64,000 nucleotides of DNA from Acetivibrio cellulolyticus CD2 (GTDB lineage: Bacteria > Bacillota > Clostridia > Acetivibrionales > Acetivibrionaceae), in NCBI RefSeq assembly GCF_000179595.2, contig NZ_JH556657.1, positions 188,669 to 252,668 on the forward strand, written 5' to 3'. Below the pieces are notes generated by a model. The model had not been told where the DNA came from and ran no database searches. It saw only the letters and a program-made list of their open reading frames with translations. Made by a program: the position numbers and the translations under genes. Below, in pieces: positions 43,410 to 53,849 of this stretch. Within the stretch, counting starts at the first letter, position 1. Each line of letters starts with the position of its first letter.

Positions 43410-45167
43410 TTAAAATGTCCTCATTCCCAATAGCAATTGTCTCATATATCCAAAGTCAATTGAATTGAATGAACCGTTACCGTCAATATCGGCTCCCTGA
43501 TATCCAACATTGGGATCTGACGTTGGAAACTGTTTTATTGAACCAAGCAAATACATTCTCATATAACCAAAATCTATTGAATTTGCTGTTCCGTTGCCAT
43601 CAACATCCCCTTTTACAACTGTTTGGGTTGTCTTTGTAGGTGTTGACGTAACTATTGGTGTTTGAGTTGATGTTTTAGTTGGTGTAGGTGTTGTAATATC
43701 AGTTAACCGAACAAGTTGCCAATTTTGATTTGCACCTGAGGCATCGGACCACTGTTGAATAAGTCCGCCATCATCAGTCGACCATTTTGTGACATCGAGC
43801 AGCTTTCCACTACTGCAATTTTTAATTTTGTAATACCCATCTCCAATATCTATAAATTGCCATTGCTGATTTGTACCTCCATTACTATACCATTGAATAA
43901 TTGCACCACCATCTGAAGTAGAACTATCTTTAACATCCAAAACCAGTCCACTAGCTGAACTAACTATCTTTTTATAACCGCTGCCCGTATCAACTAGATA
44001 CCAACTCTGGCTGGCACTAGTATTGTCGGTCCATTGAACAAGCTGTGCTGCTTGAGTTCCATCCCTGGAATCAAGCACCTTTCCACTATTTTTATTCACT
44101 ATTTTATACTTTGTTGTATCAGGTATGTTTTCAGTAATTTTCCCTTCAGCAGCATTTATTTTTATAGAGTTATAAAATGGTAGTTGCAAGCTTGTATCTG
44201 ATCTGAATTCTAAAGGAAGCCATACATATTGCGAATCATTTACTTTGCCATCCCAAGCTCCTGCCCACCTGTCTCCGGTATAGAGATATTCTGTTCCCGT
44301 AGAGCTCTGAACAGGTATTATAAATGCCGGTTGGGAGTTATATGTAGTAGAATTTCCCAGGTTATAAAGTGAAGACCACCCGCTGTCCAAGCTCTGTGAA
44401 TAAGCATATTTTCCCTGGTTTGGATCCCAACCTGTACAACCCGAGGTAATAAGGTAATAATAGTTGTTTCTTTTAACAAGGCATGGCGCCTCTCTCTGTT
44501 GACCTACAAACAACTTTGCTTTAAGAGATGCTATGCTTTTATAGTCAGAAGTCAATTCATACACGTGCAAATCCATGTTTTCATTTGCCGTAGAAATAAA
44601 ATAACCTTTACCATCTGTGTCAACAAATACATTGCAATCCCTTGACATATATCCCTGGAGTCCATGATCTGTCACGCCTGTAGATGCCAACGGTCTGAAG
44701 CTTCCACTATATGTATATTTGCCGTCGGGAGTTTTGCAATAAGCAACTGCAGCCCTTGCCTGAGCATAATTAATTCCATTCTCCCAGTGCATCCACATAA
44801 TAAATTCATTTGTAGATGCATTATACATAACCTTTGGTCTTTCAATATTACACTTTGCAAGTTCTGATGCCGAATTTGGAGACAATACTTCGCCTCTGTA
44901 TTCCCAGTTTACAAGGTCTGCTGATCGGTAACATCTGACTCCCAAAAAGTAATTTGAACTATCACGATATTCCCCATACCAATAGTAATAACCTCCATAT
45001 TTAATTAATCCACCACCATGAGCATGTATTATGTTTCCTGACGTGTCTTTAAATTGTGTTCCATTTGTCAATGTACCTTCTGCTGCTAAAGACAATGAAT
45101 TCGGAACAATCATTATCAATGAAAGAAAAAAAACTACCAAAGCAAGTGAAATAAATGATTTTTTCAT
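43410..45167 (-). CDS. Cellulosomal GH43 enzyme with CBM13 and dockerin (exo-beta-1,3-galactanase-like)
   Basis: 585 residues. Signal peptide 1-29; GH43 catalytic domain about 35-340 (HAHGGGLIKYGGYYYWYGEY, NIERPKVMYN, MSRDCNVFVDTDGKGYFIST, QREAPCLVKRNNYYYLITS); ricin-type CBM13 about 355-500 with three QxW-like repeats (ASQSWYL, TNQQWQF, ANQNWQL); Thr/Pro linker; type I dockerin about 520-585 with two calcium-binding repeats (GDVDGNGTANSIDFGYMRMY and ADIDGNGSFNSIDFGYMRQL). This domain order is that of C. thermocellum Ct1,3Gal43A, a GH43 subfamily 24 exo-beta-1,3-galactanase acting on arabinogalactan side chains. The dockerin should attach it to a primary scaffoldin. It is monocistronic with a recognisable promoter and terminator. 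Confidence 0.92.
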   Translation of the reverse strand: MKKSFISLALVVFFLSLIMIVPNSLSLAAEGTLTNGTQFKDTSGNIIHAHGGGLIKYGGYYYWYGEYRDSSNYFLGVRCYRSADLVNWEYRGEVLSPNSASELAKCNIERPKVMYNASTNEFIMWMHWENGINYAQARAAVAYCKTPDGKYTYSGSFRPLASTGVTDHGLQGYMSRDCNVFVDTDGKGYFISTANENMDLHVYELTSDYKSIASLKAKLFVGQQREAPCLVKRNNYYYLITSGCTGWDPNQGKYAYSQSLDSGWSSLYNLGNSTTYNSQPAFIIPVQSSTGTEYLYTGDRWAGAWDGKVNDSQYVWLPLEFRSDTSLQLPFYNSIKINAAEGKITENIPDTTKYKIVNKNSGKVLDSRDGTQAAQLVQWTDNTSASQSWYLVDTGSGYKKIVSSASGLVLDVKDSSTSDGGAIIQWYSNGGTNQQWQFIDIGDGYYKIKNCSSGKLLDVTKWSTDDGGLIQQWSDASGANQNWQLVRLTDITTPTPTKTSTQTPIVTSTPTKTTQTVVKGDVDGNGTANSIDFGYMRMYLLGSIKQFPTSDPNVGYQGADIDGNGSFNSIDFGYMRQLLLGMRTF

Positions 45168-45329
45168 AATAAAGTCTCCCCTATTTAATACTCACTTAAC
45201 CTTTGATTTTTTTATAACAAATTATATTATGTTGAATTTGTGAATTCCAGATTTTATACCTTGTACCTGTTAGCTAAATCGAAACTTTAGAGTTTTAGAC
45301 GCAAATCAAAATTAAGCCTATTTATATAA

Positions 45330-45358
45330 ATTATAGACTAAACTAATAAAAACCACAA
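45330..45358 (-). promoter_or_regulatory. Sigma-A-like promoter of the GH43 gene
   Basis: On the minus strand TTGTGG (45353-45358) and TATAAT (45330-45335) are 17 bp apart. The start would be near 45323, giving a 155-nt leader. Confidence 0.5.
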
Positions 45359-45392
45359 TATACCTTTCCTCATTCAAAACAATATTTCCCAT

Positions 45393-45432
45393 AAAAATAA
45401 AAGTCCTTGGAAATAAACATTCCCATGGACTT
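45393..45432 (-). terminator. Intrinsic terminator after the CheY-like gene
   Basis: AAGTCC-A-TGGGAA (45420-45432) pairs with TTTCCA-A-GGACTT (45401-45413) and is followed by TTATTTTTA on the minus strand, about 45 bp past the stop. Confidence 0.85.
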
Positions 45433-45476
45433 AAATACTAGACTTACATTTCTTGAATTATAGACTTATTATAGAA

Positions 45477-45848
45477 TTATTCAACCAGAACATTTTTAAT
45501 GGCCTGCATAACTCTTGACTTTTCAAAAGGCTTTACAACAAAATCTTTTGCACCAAGTTTAATAGCTTCTATAACCATTGACTGTTGTCCCATAGCTGAA
45601 ACCATGATTATTCTGGTTTCAGGGCTGAATTTAAGAATATCGCTTACTGCTTTTATTCCGTCAAGTTCAGGCATAGTAATATCCAGAGTCATGATGTCTG
45701 GTTGATGCAACTTAGCCAGATCAATTGCATCATATCCGTTTGAGCCTTCACCTACAACTGTATACCCATCATACTCTTCAATCATCTTCTTTAACAGCGT
45801 ACGCATAAAAATTGCATCGTCTACTACAACAAACGTAAGCTTTCTCAT
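45477..45848 (-). CDS. CheY-like response regulator
   Basis: A 123-residue stand-alone receiver domain. Asp10 and Asp11 form the acidic pocket, Asp56 (IMTLDITMPELDG) is the phosphorylation site, Ser84 (MVSAMG) and Lys106 (VVKPF) complete the set. With no output domain it acts by protein contact, as CheY does at the flagellar switch. It is joined to rsmE by a TAATG overlap and ends the dnaJ-prmA-rsmE operon; no histidine kinase is in the window. Confidence 0.92.
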   Translation of the reverse strand: MRKLTFVVVDDAIFMRTLLKKMIEEYDGYTVVGEGSNGYDAIDLAKLHQPDIMTLDITMPELDGIKAVSDILKFSPETRIIMVSAMGQQSMVIEAIKLGAKDFVVKPFEKSRVMQAIKNVLVE

Positions 45849-46591
45849 TAACCCACATCTCCCAATTCATACATGAGTATTGTTAAAACAGTAATTCCAG
45901 CAGTTTCAGTTCTCAGTATTCTTGGCCCAAGTGTAACAGAAGAAAGCCCACAATTAACTGCCTCCTCTATTTCTTGCTCTGTAAATCCGCCTTCCGGTCC
46001 GATAAAAACTGAGACTTCGCTTATATCTCCAACGCTTTTAAGAATTTGTTTTAAAGAGTTTTTTGACTCCTTTTCATAAGGTATCAATGATAACGGCACA
46101 TCATGCACTTTCTTTATCGCCTCTTTAAAACTTATGGGAACTTCTATTTTGGGTATAATGCCCCTGTTACATTGTTTAGCTGCTTCCTGTGAAATACGGT
46201 TCCATCGTTCACACTTTTTCGCTGCATCTTTTTCACTATCCAGTCTTACTACAGTCCTTTCAGTAAGAACCGGAACTATTCTGCTTATTCCAAGTTCAAC
46301 ACTTTTCTGAATAATGAAATCCATTTTATCTGATTTAGGTAAACCTTGATACAGGGTAACTTTAATCGGAGGCTCAGTTGTGTTTTTATACGACTCAATA
46401 ACCTTTGTATGCACAAAACCATCGCCAAAATCCTTAATTTCTGCTACATACTCATTTCCTATTCCGTCGCTGAGCGTGACAATTTCTTCACACTTTAGCC
46501 TCAACACTTTTTTAATGTGATTATAGTCTTCACCTGTAATATTTATATTATCGTCAAAAACATCTTTTGAGTTTATAAAGAATCTAGGCAT
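45848..46591 (-). CDS. rsmE: 16S rRNA (uracil-1498-N3)-methyltransferase
   Basis: A 247-residue SPOUT-type methyltransferase: N-terminal RNA-binding part (MPRFFINSKDVF, GEDYNHIKKVLRLK), then the SAM-binding knot (VFIGPEGGFTEQEIEEA and LGPRILRTETAGI). It methylates U1498 of 16S rRNA. The start overlaps the end of prmA by 19 bp and the stop overlaps the CheY-like gene. Confidence 0.96.
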   Translation of the reverse strand: MPRFFINSKDVFDDNINITGEDYNHIKKVLRLKCEEIVTLSDGIGNEYVAEIKDFGDGFVHTKVIESYKNTTEPPIKVTLYQGLPKSDKMDFIIQKSVELGISRIVPVLTERTVVRLDSEKDAAKKCERWNRISQEAAKQCNRGIIPKIEVPISFKEAIKKVHDVPLSLIPYEKESKNSLKQILKSVGDISEVSVFIGPEGGFTEQEIEEAVNCGLSSVTLGPRILRTETAGITVLTILMYELGDVG

Positions 46592-47517
46592 CTAAATACA
46601 ATCGCCACCCATTCCCCAAGTTCTTCAAATTGCTCGCATTTAAAACCCAGCTTTGTGTAGGCTTCAAGAACTTCCTGACTTCTTTCCTTTATAATACCTG
46701 AAGTAACAAACAGACCATCTTTCTTTAAATATGAAGGAATTTTGCTTGATATATCAATTATAACATTTGCAATAATATTCGCAACAATAATATCCGCTTT
46801 TTCCTTTTTGAGATCATCAATAACCCCTCTAAAAGCCGAAACTTTACCATCTACGCCATTTATAGCACAGTTTTCCTTGGCAACTTTTACTGCCACTTCA
46901 TCAATATCAACCGCTGTAACAGCTTCTGCACCCAATTTGGCAGCTATTATTGAAAGTATACCTGTACCGCATCCCAGGTCTATTACTTTATCTCCCGGCT
47001 TCACATACTTCTCCAACAAGATAGAACACATTTGTGTAGTCTCATGCGTTCCTGTTCCAAAAGCCATTCCCGGGTCCATCTCTACAACTATTTCGTCGTT
47101 CTTTTTTTCGTAGCTTTCCCACGAGGGCTTTATAACCAATTTATCAGTTAAATTAAGTGGTTTGTAATATTTTTTCCAGGATGTACTCCAATCTTCATCA
47201 TCCACCTGTGATGTCCCTACAAACCCTTCACCTACATTCAGAAACTGACTGATAAACTTAAGTTTTTCCTCAATTAGTGACGTAAGTTCGGAAATATTTT
47301 TTTCTTCTGAAAAGTACGCCTTTATTGTAACTGCCTCTTCCAGACTGCTTAAGAATTCTTCATCAGCATAGTCCAACGAATCAGGTTTTGACAATTCACT
47401 TATTATATCATTGGGGTCTTCAATAGCAACTCCACCTGCACCTATGGATGTAAGCATCTCCGTAACTGCATCGTATGCTTCCTCAGTTGTCTTTATCCTT
47501 ACTTCATGCCAAATCAT
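46573..47517 (-). CDS. prmA: Ribosomal protein L11 methyltransferase
   Basis: 314 residues. The C-terminal class I methyltransferase fold has DPGMAFGTGTHETTQ, VIDLGCGTGILSIIAAKLG and IVANIIANVI, the PrmA signatures. It trimethylates ribosomal protein L11. It lies 25 bp downstream of dnaJ and overlaps rsmE, a gene order common in Firmicutes. Confidence 0.96.
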   Translation of the reverse strand: MIWHEVRIKTTEEAYDAVTEMLTSIGAGGVAIEDPNDIISELSKPDSLDYADEEFLSSLEEAVTIKAYFSEEKNISELTSLIEEKLKFISQFLNVGEGFVGTSQVDDEDWSTSWKKYYKPLNLTDKLVIKPSWESYEKKNDEIVVEMDPGMAFGTGTHETTQMCSILLEKYVKPGDKVIDLGCGTGILSIIAAKLGAEAVTAVDIDEVAVKVAKENCAINGVDGKVSAFRGVIDDLKKEKADIIVANIIANVIIDISSKIPSYLKKDGLFVTSGIIKERSQEVLEAYTKLGFKCEQFEELGEWVAIVFRCLDSL

Positions 47518-47542
47518 ATACTAATAGTCCTCCATAAAAATA

Positions 47543-48691
47543 TTACATTCCAAAGGCATCCTTTACTTTTTCAAAAAAAGACTTCCTCTGTTCATGCACT
47601 TCATCCCCACTTAATTCAGCAAAATCTTTTAGAATAGATTTTTGTTTGTCGTTAAGCTTCGTTGGCACTTCAACCTGTACCTTTACATACTGATCCCCGC
47701 GGCCATTTCCTCTCAAGAAAGGAATACCTTTACCCTTAAGCCTGAAAACCGATCCTGTTTGAGTACCTTCTGGCACAGTATATTTCACCTTTCCATCAAG
47801 TGTAGGAACCTCCAATTCAGTACCTAATGCTGCTTGCACAAAGGTTATCGGCATCTCGCAAACGACATCATTACCCTGTCTCTGAAAAATAGCATGGGGC
47901 TTTACCCTTATGGAAATATAGAGATCTCCTCCAGGACCACCTTTTGATCCGGGCTCTCCTTCTCCTCTTAAGGATATTGTCTGTCCGTCATCAATTCCTG
48001 CAGGGATATTAACTTTCATTTTCTTTGGTTTTCGTATCCTGCCTTTACCATTACATGCCTCACAAGGGCTTGTTATCACTTTACCCTCTCCGTGGCAAAC
48101 ATCACAAGTCTTTATATTCACAAATTGTCCAAAAGGCGTTCTCTGTTTATACTGAATCTGTCCCGTTCCATTACAATGCTGACATGTCGATGGTTGAGTT
48201 CCAGGTTTTGCCCCTGATCCTTCACACTTTTCGCAGACCTCCATCCTATTTATCGAGATCTCCTTTTCAACCCCAAAAGCCGCTTCCTCAAAACTGATAT
48301 CTACAGAAGTTTTTAAGTCAGCTCCTTTTTGAGGTCCTCTACGGGCTTTCGTTGAAGAAGATCTTCCTCCAAAACCTGAGCCACCAAAGATCGTCTCAAA
48401 TATATCTCCAAAGCCACCAAAATCACCAAAATCACCATTGAAACCGCCGCCAAAGCCTCCCTGTTCAAAGCCCGCATGACCGAACTGATCATACTGTGCT
48501 CTCTTTTGGGAATCACTCAAAACCTCATAAGCCTCATTTGCTTCCTTAAACTTAGCCTCAGCTTCTTTATTTCCCGGATTCATATCAGGGTGATATTGTT
48601 TTGCCATTTTCCTGTAAGCCTTTTTTATATCAGCATCGGATGCACTTTTGTCAACACCGAGGACTTCATAATAGTCTCTCTTATTAGCCAC
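47543..48691 (-). CDS. dnaJ: Chaperone protein DnaJ
   Basis: 382 residues, GTG start with AAGGAG upstream. J domain with HPD ([13 protein letters not shown]), a Gly/Phe-rich region (about 76-115), a zinc domain of four CxxCxGxG-type motifs ([36 protein letters not shown]), and the C-terminal substrate-binding part. It delivers substrates to DnaK and stimulates its ATPase. Separated from dnaK by a terminator and with its own promoter, it is the first gene of the dnaJ-prmA-rsmE-cheY unit. Confidence 0.97.
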   Translation of the reverse strand: MANKRDYYEVLGVDKSASDADIKKAYRKMAKQYHPDMNPGNKEAEAKFKEANEAYEVLSDSQKRAQYDQFGHAGFEQGGFGGGFNGDFGDFGGFGDIFETIFGGSGFGGRSSSTKARRGPQKGADLKTSVDISFEEAAFGVEKEISINRMEVCEKCEGSGAKPGTQPSTCQHCNGTGQIQYKQRTPFGQFVNIKTCDVCHGEGKVITSPCEACNGKGRIRKPKKMKVNIPAGIDDGQTISLRGEGEPGSKGGPGGDLYISIRVKPHAIFQRQGNDVVCEMPITFVQAALGTELEVPTLDGKVKYTVPEGTQTGSVFRLKGKGIPFLRGNGRGDQYVKVQVEVPTKLNDKQKSILKDFAELSGDEVHEQRKSFFEKVKDAFGM

Positions 48692-48739
48692 CCAATCAAC
48701 TCCTTCAAATCATAAGTTTTAATAACACACATAGAAAAG

Positions 48740-48767
48740 ATTATACCACATAGTATGTAAATTGCAA
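48740..48767 (-). promoter_or_regulatory. Promoter of the dnaJ operon
   Basis: On the minus strand TTGCAA (48762-48767) and TATAAT (48740-48745) are 16 bp apart, with a TGG extended -10. No CIRCE copy is present here, so dnaJ seems not to be under direct HrcA control from this promoter. Confidence 0.65.
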
Positions 48768-48819
48768 AAATATATTAATTACACTTCTCTAGATATTATA
48801 CTTTGCAATAATATTACAA

Positions 48820-48852
48820 CAAAGAGCCAAAGCCATTTTCAATGACTTTGGC
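48820..48852 (-). terminator. Terminator-like hairpin after dnaK
   Basis: GCCAAAG-T-CATT (48841-48852) pairs with AATG-G-CTTTGGC (48826-48837) around a 3-nt loop and is followed by TCTTTGTTGT, a modest U tract. It lies 33 bp past the dnaK stop. Confidence 0.72.
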
Positions 48853-48884
48853 CTTTCATTTGATAAATTAAACCTTGCACTAAA

Positions 48885-50771
<1,887 letters not shown>

Positions 50772-51383
50772 CTAGTTTGCTACCTTAACCATACTGTGTC
50801 TTATAACTTTGTCCTTAAAAATGTATCCCTTTTGGAACTCTTCTGCTACAACATTTTCTCCATATTGTTCATCATCTATATGTGAAACAGCGTTATGCAG
50901 ATTTGGATCAAACTCTTTACCTACAGCTTCTATAGCTTCAACATTGAGTTTCTTCATTACATCCTTGAACTGACGGTATACAAGATCTATTCCCTCTTTA
51001 AGTGAATTGTCCCCTGCATCGTTGTTTGCCGCCTGAACTGCTCTTTCTATGTTGTCAATTACAGGCAGGAAAGCAGCAACAACATCAATTGTAGCATCTA
51101 GATACAAAGCCTCTTTTTCTCTGGCAGTCCTTTTTTTAAAGTTATCAAACTCAGCCGCTGTTCTTTGCAGCATGTTGAAATAATCATCACACTGTTTTGT
51201 CTTTTCTTCAAGCTTTGACTTTAATTCTTCAACTTCCTGACTGGAAGCTGAATCTTCTGCCTGATTGCAACCACAACCACAATCGCATTCAGTTTCTGCC
51301 CCATCACCAAGACCTTTGTCTAAATACTCATCTTTATTCATATTTTGCTCTTTGTCGTTTTTGAAATTATCTTTCTTCTTCAT
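50772..51383 (-). CDS. grpE: Nucleotide exchange factor GrpE with N-terminal cysteine cluster
   Basis: 203 residues. A charged N-terminal tail, a long coiled coil (about 48-110) and the GrpE head (VEAIEAVGKEFDPNLHNAVSH, GYIFKDKVIRHSMVKVAN). It exchanges nucleotide on DnaK. The tail holds four alternating cysteines (33, 35, 37, 39 in ECDCGCGCNQ), which I do not recall as a common GrpE feature and which could bind a metal. The GGAGGG site is 14 bp from the ATG, which is long; an in-frame ATT lies at better spacing, so the exact start is open. Confidence 0.95.
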   Translation of the reverse strand: MKKKDNFKNDKEQNMNKDEYLDKGLGDGAETECDCGCGCNQAEDSASSQEVEELKSKLEEKTKQCDDYFNMLQRTAAEFDNFKKRTAREKEALYLDATIDVVAAFLPVIDNIERAVQAANNDAGDNSLKEGIDLVYRQFKDVMKKLNVEAIEAVGKEFDPNLHNAVSHIDDEQYGENVVAEEFQKGYIFKDKVIRHSMVKVAN

Positions 51384-51407
51384 TGGAATCTGTTAACCCT
51401 CCTTTGA

Positions 51408-52490
51408 TTATAAATTCTTATCTCTATTCAAATCCTTGAAGTTTGTACCAATTAATCTATCAATTTCTTCATTTATTTTTCTTCTGACATAATTCATTGC
51501 TGCAAGAACCCTTGCATATTCCATTCTTGTTGGTCCAATAATTCCTATCGTTCCAATAACCAAACCGCCTAAATTATAGGTAGCCGTTATCAAGCTGCAA
51601 TCCTGCATTTCCTCAATCTTGTTTTCTTTACCTATCTGAATATTAATACCACCATTATTATCATCACTGCCTATACTGCTAAGCACTAAAGATAGTATAT
51701 CCTTTGTATCCATCAGGTTTAAAAATTCTCTTGCCTTAACAACGTCACTAAATTCCGGAAAATTCAATATATTGGTAGTACCATCAAGATATACTTCTGA
51801 AGCATCAATTTGATTAATGCATTCGGTCACGCCGTTTAAGATCGGCAACAATAACTCCTGGGATGACCCTATTAAAATCTCAATTTCCCTTATTACTACT
51901 ATATTAATTTGTTCTAATGTAAGGCCACTTAATTTTTCATTAAAAATGTTTGAAACCCTTATTAAAAACTCGGGAGATACCGTATCCGGTATCTTAACCA
52001 AACTATTCTTAACAATCCCTGCATTGGTAACTACAACTACCAGTGCACTGCCTCTTTCAATTGGAACAACCTGAACAGCTTTTAAAACACTGTTTTTTCT
52101 TTCAGGTGTTGCTGCCATTGAGGTGTATTTCGTAAAACGTGACATGGTAGCAGATGCCTGCCTTAAAAGCTGACTGAGCTCATTGATTTTGGTCTCCATT
52201 TCACGCTTAATAGTATTTATCTCCTCAACAGTAAGTTCACAGGCTTTCATCAACTGATCCACATAAAACCTGTATCCCTTATCGGAAGGTATTCTACCAG
52301 CTGATGTATGCGGCTGTGTAAGATAACCCATCTCCTCAAGATCCGCCATCTCATTCCTTATTGTAGCAGAACTAAGTCCCAACTCGTGTTTTTTTGAAAC
52401 TGACCTAGAACCTATAGGTTCAGCGGTACTGATGTAATCGTCGATAATTGCATGCAAAATCAACCTCTTCCTATCGTCCAAAAACATCAT
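51408..52490 (-). CDS. hrcA: Heat-inducible transcription repressor HrcA
   Basis: 360 residues from ATG 52490 (AAAGGAG six bases upstream). N-terminal winged helix (LILHAIIDDYISTAEPIGSRSV, SSATIRNEMADLEEMGYL, PHTSAGRIPSDKGYRFYVD) and C-terminal GAF-like sensing domain. It represses heat-shock genes by binding CIRCE and is refolded by GroEL. A perfect CIRCE lies 15 bp upstream, so it represses its own operon (hrcA-grpE-dnaK). Confidence 0.97.
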   Translation of the reverse strand: MMFLDDRKRLILHAIIDDYISTAEPIGSRSVSKKHELGLSSATIRNEMADLEEMGYLTQPHTSAGRIPSDKGYRFYVDQLMKACELTVEEINTIKREMETKINELSQLLRQASATMSRFTKYTSMAATPERKNSVLKAVQVVPIERGSALVVVVTNAGIVKNSLVKIPDTVSPEFLIRVSNIFNEKLSGLTLEQINIVVIREIEILIGSSQELLLPILNGVTECINQIDASEVYLDGTTNILNFPEFSDVVKAREFLNLMDTKDILSLVLSSIGSDDNNGGINIQIGKENKIEEMQDCSLITATYNLGGLVIGTIGIIGPTRMEYARVLAAMNYVRRKINEEIDRLIGTNFKDLNRDKNL

Positions 52491-52504
52491 TATCTCTCCT
52501 TTTG

Positions 52505-52531
52505 TTAGCACTCTACCTTAATGAGTGCTAA
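52505..52531 (-). promoter_or_regulatory. CIRCE operator
   Basis: Perfect TTAGCACTC-N9-GAGTGCTAA (52505-52513 and 52523-52531). It is placed at the predicted transcription start of hrcA, where bound HrcA blocks initiation and where the mRNA can also form a hairpin. Confidence 0.97.
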
Positions 52532-52541
52532 TACTATTTTA

Positions 52542-52570
52542 AAAATACCACCGTAGATTTCTTTTGTCAA
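52542..52570 (-). promoter_or_regulatory. Sigma-A promoter of the hrcA-grpE-dnaK operon
   Basis: On the minus strand TTGACA (52565-52570) and TATTTT (52542-52547) are 17 bp apart; the CIRCE element follows directly. Confidence 0.8.
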
Positions 52571-52692
52571 GATGTTTTTATGGATATTATTTGCTTTTAA
52601 ATTGTAATATTATTCGCACTAATTATTTTCTTCGCCGTAGCTTGTTTTCTCTTTCAATTAAAGAATTCTGGAAATATAACTTCAGCCATTCC

Positions 52693-53835
52693 TTAAATAA
52701 ATTCCATGAACACTTGGTTTGCATAATCAAGCCCAATAGAGCTAAGGCTTATGAATCCTTCCTTTACAATTATCAATTTCCAGTCCACCAGTCTATTTAT
52801 TTCTTTGCCATACACACTATAGATTTCTACACCAAATCTGCTCTTAAAATCCTCTACCCTTACACCGTCTATAAGCCTTAAACCTAGAATCATAAACTCA
52901 GCCATGCTTTCCTTCTTATTTATACTCTCTGCATTTTCAGAAGGAATTTTTTCACCTAGAATGCTGGATATATAACTTTCAATATCATAGACGTTGTTAA
53001 ACCTGGTAGATTCAAAAAACGAATGTGATCCTGCTCCAATCCCAATATACTCTTCCACATCCCAATATACCAGGTTGTGCCGGCATTCATATCCCGGCTT
53101 TGCAAAATTCGATATTTCATAATGTTTGTATCCCTTTTTTGCAAGATAGTCTTTAGTGTAACTGTACATTTTTCGGTCAATATCATCATCTAAAGGTTCA
53201 AGTTCCCCATTTTCCAGCCTACTTCCAAATATAGTACCTTCCTCAATTTTAAGGCTGTAGCATGACATGTGCTCCGGGCCCAGTTCAGTAACACTTTTCA
53301 AAGTCTCGCACCAATCTTCAAAAGATTGATCAGGAATGCCGAATATTAAATCAACATTTATATTATCAAAACCAACTTGTCTTGCAAGTTTAAAATTATC
53401 TTCAAACTCTTTAGCTGTATGTATTCTCCCAAGCATTTTAAGTATCCTGTCCTGCCAAGCCTGCAGGCCAATACTTAATCTATTCACACCTATTTCCTTA
53501 TATATTTGTAGCTTTTCCAAATTCAAAGTTCCGGGATTTGTCTCAATACTGATCTCAGCCTTTTTATCTATATCCAATTTCTGATTCAACAGGCTCATAA
53601 TTTCATATATATATTGCGCATCAACCACCGAAGGTGTACCCCCTCCGATGAATACAGTTTTTATGTTGTAACCTTTAAGCTTTTCTGCATATAAGCTGAT
53701 TTCCTTTTTCAAGGCATTAAAATATGCAGGGACAAGCTCGTCCCTGCATGCAAAGGAATTAAAATCGCAGTAAAAACATTTTGCCCTGCAAAAAGGTATA
53801 TGAATATATATGCCTATACTTTTTTTATTATCCAT
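52693..53835 (-). CDS. hemW: Radical SAM heme chaperone HemW
   Basis: 380 residues from ATG 53835; the open frame runs 50 codons further but that part overlaps lepA in another frame and does not resemble the family. N-terminal IYIHIPFCRAKCFYCDF holds the CxxxCxxC cluster motif, followed by VFIGGGTPSV and INVDLIFGIPDQS. The length and the C-terminal part match HemW, a heme chaperone often annotated as oxygen-independent coproporphyrinogen oxidase, and not HemN. It follows lepA by 14 bp, the usual lepA-hemW pair. Confidence 0.93.
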   Translation of the reverse strand: MDNKKSIGIYIHIPFCRAKCFYCDFNSFACRDELVPAYFNALKKEISLYAEKLKGYNIKTVFIGGGTPSVVDAQYIYEIMSLLNQKLDIDKKAEISIETNPGTLNLEKLQIYKEIGVNRLSIGLQAWQDRILKMLGRIHTAKEFEDNFKLARQVGFDNINVDLIFGIPDQSFEDWCETLKSVTELGPEHMSCYSLKIEEGTIFGSRLENGELEPLDDDIDRKMYSYTKDYLAKKGYKHYEISNFAKPGYECRHNLVYWDVEEYIGIGAGSHSFFESTRFNNVYDIESYISSILGEKIPSENAESINKKESMAEFMILGLRLIDGVRVEDFKSRFGVEIYSVYGKEINRLVDWKLIIVKEGFISLSSIGLDYANQVFMEFI

Positions 53836-53849
53836 ACCAACACACACCC

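Larger units (their letters stand above)
45168..45476. other. Intergenic region between cheY-like gene and GH43 gene
   Basis: Contains the terminator of the dnaJ-prmA-rsmE-cheY operon (45393-45432), the promoter candidate of the GH43 gene (45330-45358) and a leader of about 150 bp before its ATG, with GGGGAG as ribosome site. I found no SigI-type promoter with confidence and no further open frame. Confidence 0.55.
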
